Shown here one piece after another: positions 25,685 to 34,632 of a DNA stretch of 64,000 bases. Position numbers and translations under genes: made by a program. The DNA is from Chryseobacterium sp. JM1 (GTDB lineage: Bacteria > Bacteroidota > Bacteroidia > Flavobacteriales > Weeksellaceae), in NCBI RefSeq assembly GCF_000737715.1, contig NZ_JPRN01000004.1:231147-295146 (forward strand), in the 5' to 3' direction. The stretch's first letter is position 1; the number at the start of each line of letters is the position of its first letter. The notes beneath the pieces are model-generated. The model had not been told where the DNA came from. It saw only the letters and a program-made list of their open reading frames with translations, and made no database searches.

Positions 25685-27055
25685 CTATGCATTTTCAGCA
25701 GGCTTTATAATCTTATATAATTTGTCTGACAAACGGACTCTGAACGGAACTTCAAAAGTGATCTGATCTCCTTTCTGAGCGGTTTCACAAGGCCCTCCAT
25801 CCACATAAATTTCGGTTATTGTAAATTCCTGCTCACCGGTTGTAGGTCCTGAAATCAAAACTTTATCCCCAATTGAAAGTTCTTTATTCTCAATTAAAAA
25901 CTGTCCGATCTTCGATTTTGTATAATAATGTTCTGCCTTTCCAACCAATACTTTCTTGATGGCTATTTTCTGGCGGATGTTTTTTGTTTCTACTTTCGCT
26001 AAAGGTTTATCAGGTAAATCCCCTGAGTTTTTAAATTTCAAAGCATCGGATTTTCCTTTTCTGAAAACTTTATTTCCAACCTTTAATCCTTTTCTTAATT
26101 CTAACTGTTCAGCCAAAGGTAAATGGATGATCTCCTGGCATTCTGTAGAACAACAGTTTTCCATCGCTTCTTTACACTCATCACACTGAATAAACAATAA
26201 ATGACAGGCATCATTGGAGCAGTTGGTATGGTTGTCACAAGGCTTGCCACATTGGTGACACTGCGCAATAACATCTTCTGTAATTCGCTCTCCTAAACGG
26301 TGGTCAAACACGAAGTTTTTTCCGATAAATTTACTTTCTATCCCTTCTTCTTTAATCTGGCGGGTATATTCAATGATTCCGCCTTCCAGTTGGTAAACGT
26401 TTTTGAAGCCCTGATGTTTGAAGTAAGCACTGGCTTTTTCACAACGAATTCCGCCTGTACAGTACATCAATAGATTTTTATCTTCTTTAAAATCCTGCAG
26501 CTGCTCGTTGATAATGGGTAAACTCTCTCTGAAGTTTTCCACATCAGGAGTGATAGCTCCTTCGAAATGTCCTACTTCACTCTCGTAATGATTTCTGAAA
26601 TCAACCACAATCGTATTGGGATCTTCAAGCAGATTATTAAATTCCTGCGCCTTTAAGTGAATTCCTTTATTGGTTACATCAAAAGAATCGTCATTCAAAC
26701 CGTCAGCAACGATTTTATGTCTGACTTTGATGGTCAGCTTTAAAAAAGAATAATCATCCTGATCCACCGCTACATTCAAACGGATGCCTTTCATAAAGTC
26801 GTAAACCTCCAGTGTATCGCGAAAAGCCTCAAACTGATCCGCCGGAACACTCATCTGAGCATTAATTCCTTCATGTGCCACGTAGATACGGCCAAGTGCA
26901 TCAAGGGCGTTCCAGGCTATAAATAATTCGTCGCGAAATTTTTTGGGATCTTCAATTTTGGCATACGCATAGAAAGACAATGTAAGGCGTTCCTTACCAG
27001 CTTCATCAATAAGTTGAGCTCTTTCTTCTGCGCTTAAGGTGTTATACAGTTGCAT
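25685..27055 (-). CDS. trhO: tRNA uridine-34 hydroxylase TrhO with extra C-terminal domain
   Basis: The 456-residue protein has the TrhO layout in its first 330 residues. The N-terminal ferredoxin-like domain includes GRIYVAHEGINAQMSVP. The rhodanese domain at about 135-235 includes VVDFRNHYESEVGHFEGA and the active-site Cys199 in MYCTGGIRCEKA. A cysteine-rich segment follows at about 275-320 (CHQCGKPC, CSNDACHL, CDECKEAM and CCSTEC). TrhO makes 5-hydroxyuridine at tRNA position 34 using oxygen. E. coli TrhO is about 350 residues; here about 110 extra residues follow, with a beta-barrel-like stretch at about 385-445 (GDKVLISGPTTGEQEF, KGDQITFEVPFRV). That stretch resembles the C-terminal domain of U32-peptidase-type proteins such as TrhP. 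Confidence 0.92.
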   Translation of the reverse strand: MQLYNTLSAEERAQLIDEAGKERLTLSFYAYAKIEDPKKFRDELFIAWNALDALGRIYVAHEGINAQMSVPADQFEAFRDTLEVYDFMKGIRLNVAVDQDDYSFLKLTIKVRHKIVADGLNDDSFDVTNKGIHLKAQEFNNLLEDPNTIVVDFRNHYESEVGHFEGAITPDVENFRESLPIINEQLQDFKEDKNLLMYCTGGIRCEKASAYFKHQGFKNVYQLEGGIIEYTRQIKEEGIESKFIGKNFVFDHRLGERITEDVIAQCHQCGKPCDNHTNCSNDACHLLFIQCDECKEAMENCCSTECQEIIHLPLAEQLELRKGLKVGNKVFRKGKSDALKFKNSGDLPDKPLAKVETKNIRQKIAIKKVLVGKAEHYYTKSKIGQFLIENKELSIGDKVLISGPTTGEQEFTITEIYVDGGPCETAQKGDQITFEVPFRVRLSDKLYKIIKPAENA

Positions 27056-27089
27056 GCTATAAACGTTTTAAGTGAGAAAAATATTTTTG

Positions 27090-27097
27090 CAAATATA
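27090..27097 (-). promoter_or_regulatory. -7 promoter element of trhO
   Basis: The minus strand reads TATATTTG, a TANNTTTG match, 34 nt upstream of the trhO start. Confidence 0.5.
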
Positions 27098-27446
27098 AGG
27101 ATTTTTCAATTGAATCATCCCGCTATGACATCAGTCATAGATAATAGGCAGAGATCAGTAAGTCGTCAAATCATAATGAATGAAGGACTTTCAGATAAAT
27201 TGTCGTATCTTAATCATGACATTTTTACTGCTCTCAGGTTTACAAAATGTCACATTTTTCCTTTAATATTTTTTTAAGTTTTGTTAATACACAGGATCTA
27301 ATTATGACATAATGCATAAAATGACATAATAGCCGTTAAATTTTAGTTAAAATTGAAACATAGCATGCTAATTGCTTACTTATTTAACATTAAATTTGTT
27401 TACGATAAAACAAAAAAAATCAATAAATAAAAAAGAAAGATATACA
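27098..27446. promoter_or_regulatory. Divergent regulatory region between trhO and htrA
   Basis: No gene is credible here. The htrA side has TAAATTTG at 27391-27398, with TTG 16 nt upstream. The region carries several TGACAT-type motifs: an inverted repeat CTATGAC/GTCATAG at 27123-27140, TGACATT at 27217-27223, AATGTCACATT near 27246, and a direct repeat ATGACATAAT at 27304-27313 and 27321-27330. A DNA-binding regulator may act here, but this is inference from repetition. Confidence 0.45.
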
Positions 27447-28973
27447 ATGAAGAGTACTTTAAAAAAACTATTACCATTTGCAGTAGTGGGCGTTGTCTCA
27501 GGAGCTACTACCGTTGGGACATTACAATATTTCGGTAAGCATAACAATAATGCTGACCAGTCTTACTTCACCGCTGCGGCGCCTAACGCCTCATTCGTAG
27601 GAATGAATACAGCAACTGTGGGCGATGATTTCGTAAAGGCATCAAAAACGACCGTTCCGGCCGTAGTAACCATTAAAAATTATCAGAGCAGATCTACGAG
27701 CAGGGCTTCAGAACAGGATTTGTTTGATTTCTTCTTCGGAGATCCTTTCGGAGGAAGAGGACAACAGAGACAGAAGCAGCAGGCTCCGGACAATATGCCA
27801 TCAGGAATGGGATCCGGGGTGATTATTTCACCGGACGGATATATCATTTCGAACAACCACGTGGTGGCAGGAGCGAATAAACTGGAAGTTGTTTTGAGCA
27901 ACAAAAAGTCTTATATCGCAACGCTTGTAGGTACTGACCCCAATACAGATATTTCCTTACTTAAGATTGAAGAAAAGGGACTTCCTTATTTAAATTTTGC
28001 GAATTCAGACAATATTGAAGTGGGACAATGGGTGCTTGCCGTAGGAAATCCACTTGGATTGAACTCTACAGTAACAGCAGGTATTGTTTCTGCTAAAGGA
28101 AGAGGAATCGGGATCCTGGGAGGTCAGGGAAAAGCTACCAATCCAATTGAAAGCTTTATCCAGACCGATGCTGCGATTAACCCGGGTAACTCAGGAGGAG
28201 CGCTGGTAAACGTTAATGGTGATCTTATCGGGATCAACTCTGCGATTCAGTCTACTACAGGTTACTATCAGGGATATGGATTTGCTGTTCCGGCTAATTT
28301 AGCAAGAAAAATTGTTGAGGATATCAAGAAATTCGGAATTGTACAGAGAGGATTCTTAGGCGTTTCATCGTTAGACCTTTCCAGCGATCAGCAGGTAACG
28401 GCTTACAATAAGCAGTTTAAAACTACTCTTAAAGTAGGTTCAGGAGTTTATGTGACAGGATTTGGAGATAACAGTGGTGCTGAAGATGCAGGATTGAAAA
28501 AAGGAGATATCATCACTAAAATTGATACGTATGACATTACAGATTTCGCGGATCTTTCCATGTCTATCGGAAGCAAACGTCCGGGAGATAAAGTTCAGGT
28601 AACTTACTCAAGAAACGGTAAAGAAAGTACGACTACGGTAACGCTTAAAGACCAGAAAGGAGGAACTACGACCAGAACAAAAGCTGATCTGAGTGTCACT
28701 GAAAAAATAGGAGCTGACTTCGATCCGCTTACCGAAAAATTCAAAACAGAATACGGACTGAACAGCGGTGTAGTAGCTAAAAACGTAAGCGAAGGAAGCG
28801 AAATGGCTAAGATCGGAATTGTAGATAACTATATCATTATAGAGATCAATGGCAAGCCGGTGAACTCACAGAAAGATGTAGAAAAAGTACTGGATAAATA
28901 CCAGGGGAATGTACAGGTGAAGTTTGTGGATGACTACGGAAGAATCTATACCAAAGGATTCAGAATGCCTTAA
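27447..28973 (+). CDS. Do/HtrA-family periplasmic serine protease (DegP/DegQ-like)
   Basis: The protein has 508 residues from the ATG at 27447 (MKSTLKKLLPFAVVGVV). The frame is open 25 codons further upstream, but that part covers the promoter. A signal or anchor helix is followed by the trypsin-like protease domain with the full triad: His138 (ISNNHVVAGA), Asp168 (DPNTDISLLKI) and Ser249 (INPGNSGGALVN). The two PDZ domains lie at about 305-395 and 415-505. A Gly/Gln-rich loop (GGRGQQRQKQQ), the LA-loop-like region, is present. The role is periplasmic protein quality control as protease and chaperone. It is monocistronic, ending at a strong terminator. Confidence 0.94.
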   Translation: MKSTLKKLLPFAVVGVVSGATTVGTLQYFGKHNNNADQSYFTAAAPNASFVGMNTATVGDDFVKASKTTVPAVVTIKNYQSRSTSRASEQDLFDFFFGDPFGGRGQQRQKQQAPDNMPSGMGSGVIISPDGYIISNNHVVAGANKLEVVLSNKKSYIATLVGTDPNTDISLLKIEEKGLPYLNFANSDNIEVGQWVLAVGNPLGLNSTVTAGIVSAKGRGIGILGGQGKATNPIESFIQTDAAINPGNSGGALVNVNGDLIGINSAIQSTTGYYQGYGFAVPANLARKIVEDIKKFGIVQRGFLGVSSLDLSSDQQVTAYNKQFKTTLKVGSGVYVTGFGDNSGAEDAGLKKGDIITKIDTYDITDFADLSMSIGSKRPGDKVQVTYSRNGKESTTTVTLKDQKGGTTTRTKADLSVTEKIGADFDPLTEKFKTEYGLNSGVVAKNVSEGSEMAKIGIVDNYIIIEINGKPVNSQKDVEKVLDKYQGNVQVKFVDDYGRIYTKGFRMP

Positions 28974-29008
28974 TCAATATATAGAACTTTAAGTCTGTTC
29001 GGCAATAG

Positions 29009-29053
29009 CAAAGCGTCGGCCTCAAAAAATGAGGCCGACGCTTTGTCTTTTAT
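29009..29053 (+). terminator. Strong terminator after htrA
   Basis: A perfect 15-bp stem (CAAAGCGTCGGCCTC with its complement) around a 7-nt loop, followed by TCTTTTAT. It lies 36 bp after the htrA stop. Confidence 0.85.
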
Positions 29054-29230
29054 ATGGAACGCATAAAAATAAAGAGTTGAGATTAAATAATGGTCATTTG
29101 TATCTGAACTGATTTCCAATATCATATTGAGCAATACATCTCTGAGAGGGAGTATCTGCTTTCTTATAAACAAAATCCCGACATTATCATAAATTGTTAT
29201 ATTTACCCCAAACACAAAGATTAATTATTT

Positions 29231-30121
29231 ATGAAAAATGTCGTCCGTACTTTTTTCGAGGGATTGTATGGAAAATCTAAAATTGAATTTGTAAAAGGTT
29301 TGGTCTACATCTATCCTTTCGGCGTTATCGGAAAGGAAAACAACAATAAGGTAAAACCTCATATCCACAACAACCAGTTTCAGATTTTTCTCATTACCGA
29401 AGGCTGTACCAAGCTGATATATGATGGAGAAGAAATTATGGTATCTGCCCCGGCCTTTATTACCGTTCCAAAAAATACAGAACATGGTTTTGAACATCAG
29501 ACCCTCATGAAGGGATGGATCATCAGTATTTCCGATTCCATGGCAGAACATATGATCAAAAGACAGTCAGATGTTATCAATGCCATTGAAACTTTTCAGA
29601 TGACTCCGGTTACAAAATACAGTGATGCAGAAACCGTATTTGAATCCATGCTTCAGTGTGTTGATGAATACTTCCAGGAAAACATGGGCAAACACTTAAT
29701 GCTTGAATATATGATAGGTAAAATTATTGTACAGCTCAGTCGCCTCCATAAAGTCTCTCAGCAATGGACCATTAATAAGGATAATGCATCCGTCATTTAT
29801 TTCAGAAGATTTTCACAGCTAATCCGTGAAAGTCATAACTATAAAAAAACCATCGAAGATTACGCCGGCGAGCTGAATATCACTACCGGGCATTTAAACA
29901 GAATCTGCTCCTGTGTCGCCAAACAGTCTCCCAAAGAGGTCATTATGGATTATTTCTTCACAGAAGCGCAGCTTTTATTAGCTGATATGGATAAAAGTGT
30001 CAATGAGATCTGCTACAGCATAGGTTTTGAGGATCCAAGCTATTTTTCCAGAATATTTAAAAAGAAAACCGGTCTTACTCCCAACGAGTTTCGAAAGAAA
30101 ATTGGCTTCAAAAATAATTAA
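29231..30121 (+). CDS. AraC-family regulator, probable activator of the benzoate operon
   Basis: The 296-residue protein has an N-terminal cupin-like effector domain at about 20-110 (VKPHIHNNQFQIFLITEG, then APAFITVPKNTEHGFEHQ) and a C-terminal AraC domain at about 190-290. The AraC domain has two helix-turn-helix units, including TIEDYAGELNITTGHLNRIC and VNEICYSIGFEDPSYFSRIF, and ends KKKTGLTPNEFRKKIG. The overall form resembles AraC regulators of aromatic catabolism such as PobC/HpaA types. It lies 141 bp upstream of catB on the same strand, so it probably senses benzoate or muconate and activates the operon; this is inference from position. Confidence 0.85.
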   Translation: MKNVVRTFFEGLYGKSKIEFVKGLVYIYPFGVIGKENNNKVKPHIHNNQFQIFLITEGCTKLIYDGEEIMVSAPAFITVPKNTEHGFEHQTLMKGWIISISDSMAEHMIKRQSDVINAIETFQMTPVTKYSDAETVFESMLQCVDEYFQENMGKHLMLEYMIGKIIVQLSRLHKVSQQWTINKDNASVIYFRRFSQLIRESHNYKKTIEDYAGELNITTGHLNRICSCVAKQSPKEVIMDYFFTEAQLLLADMDKSVNEICYSIGFEDPSYFSRIFKKKTGLTPNEFRKKIGFKNN

Positions 30122-30169
30122 CGCTTTTTTAACGTCAATGCAATATTTGTGACAGTAATAAATTAAAAG

Positions 30170-30204
30170 TCCTATTCCCGAAATAGGATTTCAAGGTAAG
30201 TTTG
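30170..30204 (+). promoter_or_regulatory. Operator-like inverted repeat and -7 box in front of catB
   Basis: The inverted repeat TCCTATTcccgaAATAGGA (30170-30188) is followed 8 nt later by TAAGTTTG (30197-30204), a good TANNTTTG -7 box. There is no TTG at the -33 distance, and the inverted repeat occupies that position. That is the layout expected when an activator replaces a weak -33 element. The obvious candidate is the AraC protein encoded upstream. Confidence 0.5.
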
Positions 30205-30262
30205 TACCCAATGTGAGCCAAAACCCACCAGGGCAATCAGCTACTTACTTTATAATTAATTT

Positions 30263-31384
30263 ATGTCACAGATAAAAATTACCGGAGTAGAAACAGTCAT
30301 TGTAGATCTCCCCACTATAAGACCTCATCACTTATCCATGGCGGTGATGCGAAGCCAGTCCATGGTGATAATCCGTATTTTTTCCACCGATGGTATTGAA
30401 GGAATTGGAGAATCTACCACCATTGGCGGAATTTCCTATGCTGACGAATTTCCGGAAGGAATCAAACTTGCAATCGACACTTATTTTACTCCGCTACTCA
30501 TTGGACAAGATCCTGCCAAAATAAATACCATCATGGAGATTCTCGATAAAAAAATTTCCGGGAATCATTTTGCCAAGTCCGGAATTGAAACAGCTCTTTT
30601 GGATGCACAGGGTAAAAGACTGGGAGTTCCCGTTCATGAACTTTTTGGAGGAGCTATGCAGGAAACACTTCCTGTACTTTGGACACTTGCAAGCGGCAAT
30701 ACCGAAAAAGACATCGAAGAAGCAAAACATCTTATCTCCCAAAAAAAACATAACATTTTTAAATTAAAAATCGGCAGAAAAGACTGGAAAGAAGACGTTA
30801 TCCATGCTTCCTCTATCAAAAAAGCACTGGGCATTGACATCAAAATAACGGTAGATGTCAATCAGGCCTGGAGCGAACAAACGGCCAGAAAAGCCATTGA
30901 TCAACTTCAGGATGCCGGAGTTGATTTAATAGAACAGCCTTTGGCAAAATCCAATTTCGACGGATTGGCCCGTCTGACGTCTTATTTCGAAGTGCCGGTT
31001 ATGGCAGATGAAGCCGTAGCGACGGTTCAGGATGCTTTTAAACTGGCAAAAATTCATGCCGTTTCCGTTTTCGCACTTAAAATTTCAAAATCCGGCGGTC
31101 TGACCAATATTGCAAGACAGGCAGCCATTGCTTCTGGAGCCGGTATTTCTCTTTATGGAGGTACTACTCTTGAAGGTACAATTGGAACAGCCGCATCCGC
31201 TCATATTTTCTCCACATTAACGAATCTGGATTGGGGGACTGAACTTTTCGGTCCTCTTCTCCTCACCGACGACATTGTGAAAAAACCCATCCAATTTGAA
31301 AATTTCAGTTTTGGAATTCCTTCGGGACCGGGACTGGGAATCGAATTGGATATGAATCAGATAGAAAAATACAAAAGAAAATAA
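30263..31384 (+). CDS. catB: Muconate cycloisomerase
   Basis: The 373-residue enolase-superfamily enzyme converts cis,cis-muconate to muconolactone. The catalytic set is complete: Lys167 and Lys169 (FKLKIG), the Mn ligands Asp198 (VDVNQAW), Glu224 (DLIEQPL) and Asp249 (MADEAV), Lys273 (ALKISKSGG) and Glu327 (WGTELFG). These positions fit the well-studied Pseudomonas enzyme closely. The N-terminal capping domain and length are typical. It is the first gene of the catabolic operon; catC begins 2 bp after it. Confidence 0.95.
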   Translation: MSQIKITGVETVIVDLPTIRPHHLSMAVMRSQSMVIIRIFSTDGIEGIGESTTIGGISYADEFPEGIKLAIDTYFTPLLIGQDPAKINTIMEILDKKISGNHFAKSGIETALLDAQGKRLGVPVHELFGGAMQETLPVLWTLASGNTEKDIEEAKHLISQKKHNIFKLKIGRKDWKEDVIHASSIKKALGIDIKITVDVNQAWSEQTARKAIDQLQDAGVDLIEQPLAKSNFDGLARLTSYFEVPVMADEAVATVQDAFKLAKIHAVSVFALKISKSGGLTNIARQAAIASGAGISLYGGTTLEGTIGTAASAHIFSTLTNLDWGTELFGPLLLTDDIVKKPIQFENFSFGIPSGPGLGIELDMNQIEKYKRK

Positions 31385-31386
31385 AT

Positions 31387-31677
31387 ATGGTATATGTAAT
31401 AGAAATGGATGTTCGCATCCCTGAAACATGGAGCGGGGAAAAGATCGCAGATTATATCACACGGGAAAAAGAAACCTCTCAGAAATGGCAAAAATCAGGA
31501 AAATGGATATATCTGTGGCGGGTTGCCGGAAAATATTCAAATATTTCAGTTCTCGAAGTCGAAAGTCCGGATGAGCTTCACAAAATTATAAGTTCGTTAC
31601 CACTATTCCCTTACATGACCATAAAAGTCACCAGCATTACCAAACACCCGAATGCTGTAAAAGAACTATTGATTTAG
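31387..31677 (+). CDS. catC: Muconolactone Delta-isomerase
   Basis: The 96-residue protein is the usual small ferredoxin-like decamer-forming isomerase that turns muconolactone into beta-ketoadipate enol-lactone. The pattern MDVRIPETWSGEKIADYI, KSGKWIYLWRVAGKYSNISV, SLPLFPYMTIKVTSI and TKHPNAV is standard for CatC. It follows catB by 2 bp, which suggests translational coupling. Confidence 0.95.
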   Translation: MVYVIEMDVRIPETWSGEKIADYITREKETSQKWQKSGKWIYLWRVAGKYSNISVLEVESPDELHKIISSLPLFPYMTIKVTSITKHPNAVKELLI

Positions 31678-31709
31678 CCTCATAAATCCTTAACAATAAA
31701 CATAAAAAC

Positions 31710-32639
31710 ATGAATAGAATAGAAATTGACCAGATACTGAGCAAGATTCAGGCTACTGAAAAAGAAGGAGCGGGTAATCCGAGAGTGAAAGAAATCTTTA
31801 ACCGTCTCCTGAGAGATTTATTTTATGCCATTGAAGACCTTAATATTACGGATACAGAGTTGTGGATGGCTTTAGATTATTTAAATAAAGCAGGAAGAGA
31901 AGGAGAATGGGGACTTTTGTATGCAGGAACAGGTTTAGAACATTATATTGATGAAAGGCTGGATTGGGAAGATGCACAGGCAGGTTTGATCCCAAAGACT
32001 CCAAGAACTATTGAAGGACCACTTTATGTGGCGGGTTCCCCGGAAACTCAATCTTTTGCACACCTGGAAACAGTTCCTGAAAAAGATGCCGAAAGACTGT
32101 ATATGCAGGGATATGTTCTGGATGAGAGCGGTGCTCCGGTAGAAGGAGCTTTAATTGAAGTCTGGCATTGTAATTTAAAAGGGATGTATTCCCATTTCGA
32201 TTCCACTCAGCCAGAATTTAATTTACGCCGTGCCATCCGCACCGGTAAAGACGGTAAATATCAGTTCAAATCATTTTTGCCGGTTGGATATTCCTGTCCT
32301 CCGGGAGGAAGCACAGATCTATTGATGACCGCTCTGGGAAGACATGGCTCACGTCCGGCACACATTCATTTTTTTGTGACCGCTCCAAAATTCAGGAAAC
32401 TTACCACACAAATCAATATTGCAGGTGATCCTCTGTTAGGTCAGGACTTCGCTTTTGCAGACAAAGACGGATTGGTTCCTGAGATTACAAGAATCTCTTT
32501 GGAGCAGGCAAAAGAAAATGGGATGGATGAGCCTTACGCCAGTATTGATTTTAACTTCAATATTGTTCGTGAAAGAGACGGAATTGCTCTGGGTGAAAAC
32601 CACAGAAAAAGAGCTTCTGCAGATCCTCAAAATGCATAA
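31710..32639 (+). CDS. catA: Catechol 1,2-dioxygenase
   Basis: The 309-residue intradiol dioxygenase cleaves catechol between the hydroxyls to cis,cis-muconate with a non-heme Fe(III). The four iron ligands are visible: Tyr160 (LKGMYSHFD), Tyr194 (LPVGYSCPP), His218 and His220 (RPAHIHFFV). The N-terminal helical linker domain (about 1-100) and GPLYVAGSPE are typical of catechol rather than protocatechuate dioxygenases. It lies between the catBC pair and the benABC genes. A weak hairpin (GAAAGCT/AGCTTTC, 32642-32664) follows the stop. Confidence 0.95.
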   Translation: MNRIEIDQILSKIQATEKEGAGNPRVKEIFNRLLRDLFYAIEDLNITDTELWMALDYLNKAGREGEWGLLYAGTGLEHYIDERLDWEDAQAGLIPKTPRTIEGPLYVAGSPETQSFAHLETVPEKDAERLYMQGYVLDESGAPVEGALIEVWHCNLKGMYSHFDSTQPEFNLRRAIRTGKDGKYQFKSFLPVGYSCPPGGSTDLLMTALGRHGSRPAHIHFFVTAPKFRKLTTQINIAGDPLLGQDFAFADKDGLVPEITRISLEQAKENGMDEPYASIDFNFNIVRERDGIALGENHRKRASADPQNA

Positions 32640-32773
32640 ACGAAAGCTTCTGAAGTTAGCTTTCAGGAATTTCATTACTACTTTTTCCATCTGTTTAGAG
32701 TAGTATATCATCATACTGCACGTTGTCTTACTGTCCGAATTGAATTAAAGAATATTTTCATAAATCATTTACA

Positions 32774-34123
32774 ATGAAAACATTAACCCAACAATATTTA
32801 GAAGAGCTTCTTGTACATGACAAGGAAGCTGGAATATACCAGCACAGTCGGGAATCTTTTACAAATCCTGACCTGTTCGAGCTGGAAATGAAATACATTT
32901 ACGAAGGAAACTGGATTTACCTCGCCCATGAATCCCAAATCCCCGGAATCAATGATTATTTCACAACTTCTATAGGAAGACAGCCCATTGTCATCACACG
33001 AAACAAAGAAGGTGAACTGAATGCTATCATCAATGCCTGTACACATAAAGGAGCCATGCTTTGCCGGCACAAAAAAGGGAACAAATCCACTTTTACATGC
33101 CCTTTTCACGGCTGGACGTTTAGCAATTCCGGGAAGCTGCTGAAAGTAAAAGATCCGCGTGAGGCCGGCTATCCGGAACAGTTCAACTGTGAAGGTTCCC
33201 ATGACCTGAAGAAAGTCGCCCGATTTGAATCTTACAGAGGATTTTTATTCGGAAGCTTATATCCTGATGTTCCTTCTCTACAGGACTATTTAGGGGAAAC
33301 TAAAATCATCATTGACCAAATTGTTGATCAGGCTGAAAACGGACTGGAAGTATTAAACGGCAGCTCTACCTACGTCTACAACGGAAACTGGAAACTGCAG
33401 ATGGAGAACGGTGCCGATGGCTATCATGTCAGTTCTGTACACTGGAATTACGTAGCTACAATGGGACGCAGAAATTATGAAAAAGAAGGTACTAAAGCTA
33501 TAGATGCCAACGGATGGTCTAAATCCATTGGCGGAGTTTACGGGTACGAAAACGGGCACATTCTGCTTTGGACAAGAAAACTCAATCCGGAAGTAAGCCC
33601 GAACTATGCTTTAAAGGATCAGCTGCTGGAAAAATTTGGGGCCATAAAAACTGATTTTATGGTGAACTTCACCCGTAATCTTGGAGTATATCCGAATGTT
33701 TTCATTATGGATCAGTTTTCTACTCAAATCCGGGTTGTGAGGCCTGTTTCTGTAGACCAAACCGAAGTAACGATATATTGCTTTGGACCTAAAGGAGAAC
33801 CTGCAGAAGAAAGAGCGACACGTATCCGTCAATATGAAGACTTCTTTAATGTAAGTGGAATGGGCACTCCCGATGATCTCGAAGAATTCCGTTCCTGTCA
33901 GATTGGCTACAAGGGTATCGAATTGAAACATAATGATATGAGCCGCGGAGCCGCACATTGGATAGACGGTCCCGACGATTATGCAAAAAAAATGGGTATG
34001 AATCCAAAACTCAGCGGAATTAAATCCGAAGACGAAGGTTTATTCATCATTCAGCACGAATACTGGCAGGACAGAATGAAAGAAGCTTTAAACAAAGAAA
34101 ACAGCACTGCAGTAAACACCTAA
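32774..34123 (+). CDS. benA: Benzoate 1,2-dioxygenase, large (alpha) subunit
   Basis: The 449-residue Rieske oxygenase alpha subunit has Rieske 2Fe-2S ligands Cys89-x-His91 (NACTHKGAM) and Cys109-x2-His112 (CPFHGWTF). The mononuclear iron motif is present with Asp215, His218 and His223 ([15 protein letters not shown]). Together with BenB it forms the oxygenase that converts benzoate to the cis-diol 1,6-dihydroxycyclohexa-2,4-diene-1-carboxylate. Benzoate is assigned because benB, benC, benD and catechol genes follow in one operon; toluate or anthranilate dioxygenases have similar motifs. It starts 134 bp after catA and may have its own promoter. Confidence 0.92.
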   Translation: MKTLTQQYLEELLVHDKEAGIYQHSRESFTNPDLFELEMKYIYEGNWIYLAHESQIPGINDYFTTSIGRQPIVITRNKEGELNAIINACTHKGAMLCRHKKGNKSTFTCPFHGWTFSNSGKLLKVKDPREAGYPEQFNCEGSHDLKKVARFESYRGFLFGSLYPDVPSLQDYLGETKIIIDQIVDQAENGLEVLNGSSTYVYNGNWKLQMENGADGYHVSSVHWNYVATMGRRNYEKEGTKAIDANGWSKSIGGVYGYENGHILLWTRKLNPEVSPNYALKDQLLEKFGAIKTDFMVNFTRNLGVYPNVFIMDQFSTQIRVVRPVSVDQTEVTIYCFGPKGEPAEERATRIRQYEDFFNVSGMGTPDDLEEFRSCQIGYKGIELKHNDMSRGAAHWIDGPDDYAKKMGMNPKLSGIKSEDEGLFIIQHEYWQDRMKEALNKENSTAVNT

Positions 34124-34134
34124 TAACCATACCA

Positions 34135-34620
34135 ATGAGTGATATTAATAAAATACAAAACTTTCTATACTCGGAAGTAAGATTTCTGGATGACAAAGAA
34201 TGGGATGAGTGGCTGAGACTGTATGATGAAGGATGCCGCTTCTGGATGCCAGCCTGGACAGATGAAGATCAGCTGGTAACCGATCCTTTTTCAGAAGTAT
34301 CCCTTATTTTCTACCCCAACAAAGGTGGATTGGAAGACCGTATTTTCAGGATTAAAACAGAACGTTCCAGTGCCTCTATGCCAGAACCAAGAACCATTCA
34401 CAATGTTTCCAATGTAGAGGTTATGGAGGAAAATGAAACTGAAATAAAAATCCGTTTCAACTGGAATACCCTGAGCTACCGCTATAAAACCGTGGATCAT
34501 TATTTCGGAGTCTCTTTTTACACTTTAAAAAAAACAGAAGAATCCTTCCTGATTTCCGATAAAAAAATTGTACTAAAAAACGACTGTATCCGCCAGGTAA
34601 TCGATGTTTATCACATTTAA
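34135..34620 (+). CDS. benB: Benzoate 1,2-dioxygenase, small (beta) subunit
   Basis: The 161-residue protein has the cone-shaped SnoaL-like fold of ring-hydroxylating dioxygenase beta subunits. It starts with NKIQNFLYSEVRFLDDKEWD and has WLRLYDEGCRFWMPAW, DRIFRIKTERSSAS, PEPRTIHNVSNVEVMEE and the conserved end KIVLKNDCIRQVIDVYHI. It stabilises the alpha subunit and is not itself catalytic. It is 11 bp from benA and 12 bp from benC, a standard benABC order. Confidence 0.93.
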   Translation: MSDINKIQNFLYSEVRFLDDKEWDEWLRLYDEGCRFWMPAWTDEDQLVTDPFSEVSLIFYPNKGGLEDRIFRIKTERSSASMPEPRTIHNVSNVEVMEENETEIKIRFNWNTLSYRYKTVDHYFGVSFYTLKKTEESFLISDKKIVLKNDCIRQVIDVYHI

Positions 34621-34632
34621 AAACAAAAAATC

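Noticed and set aside
27050..27277. 75-residue plus-strand frame upstream of htrA
   Set aside because: It overlaps the trhO start and both promoters, and its sequence has no coding character.
28970..29215. 81-residue minus-strand frame after htrA
   Set aside because: It reads through the perfect htrA terminator hairpin, so it is unlikely to be a gene.
32774..34123. Naphthalene or biphenyl dioxygenase alpha subunit
   Set aside because: The BenA-BenB-BenC arrangement with a fused ferredoxin-reductase and BenD fits benzoate-type two-component systems; three-component systems have separate ferredoxins.
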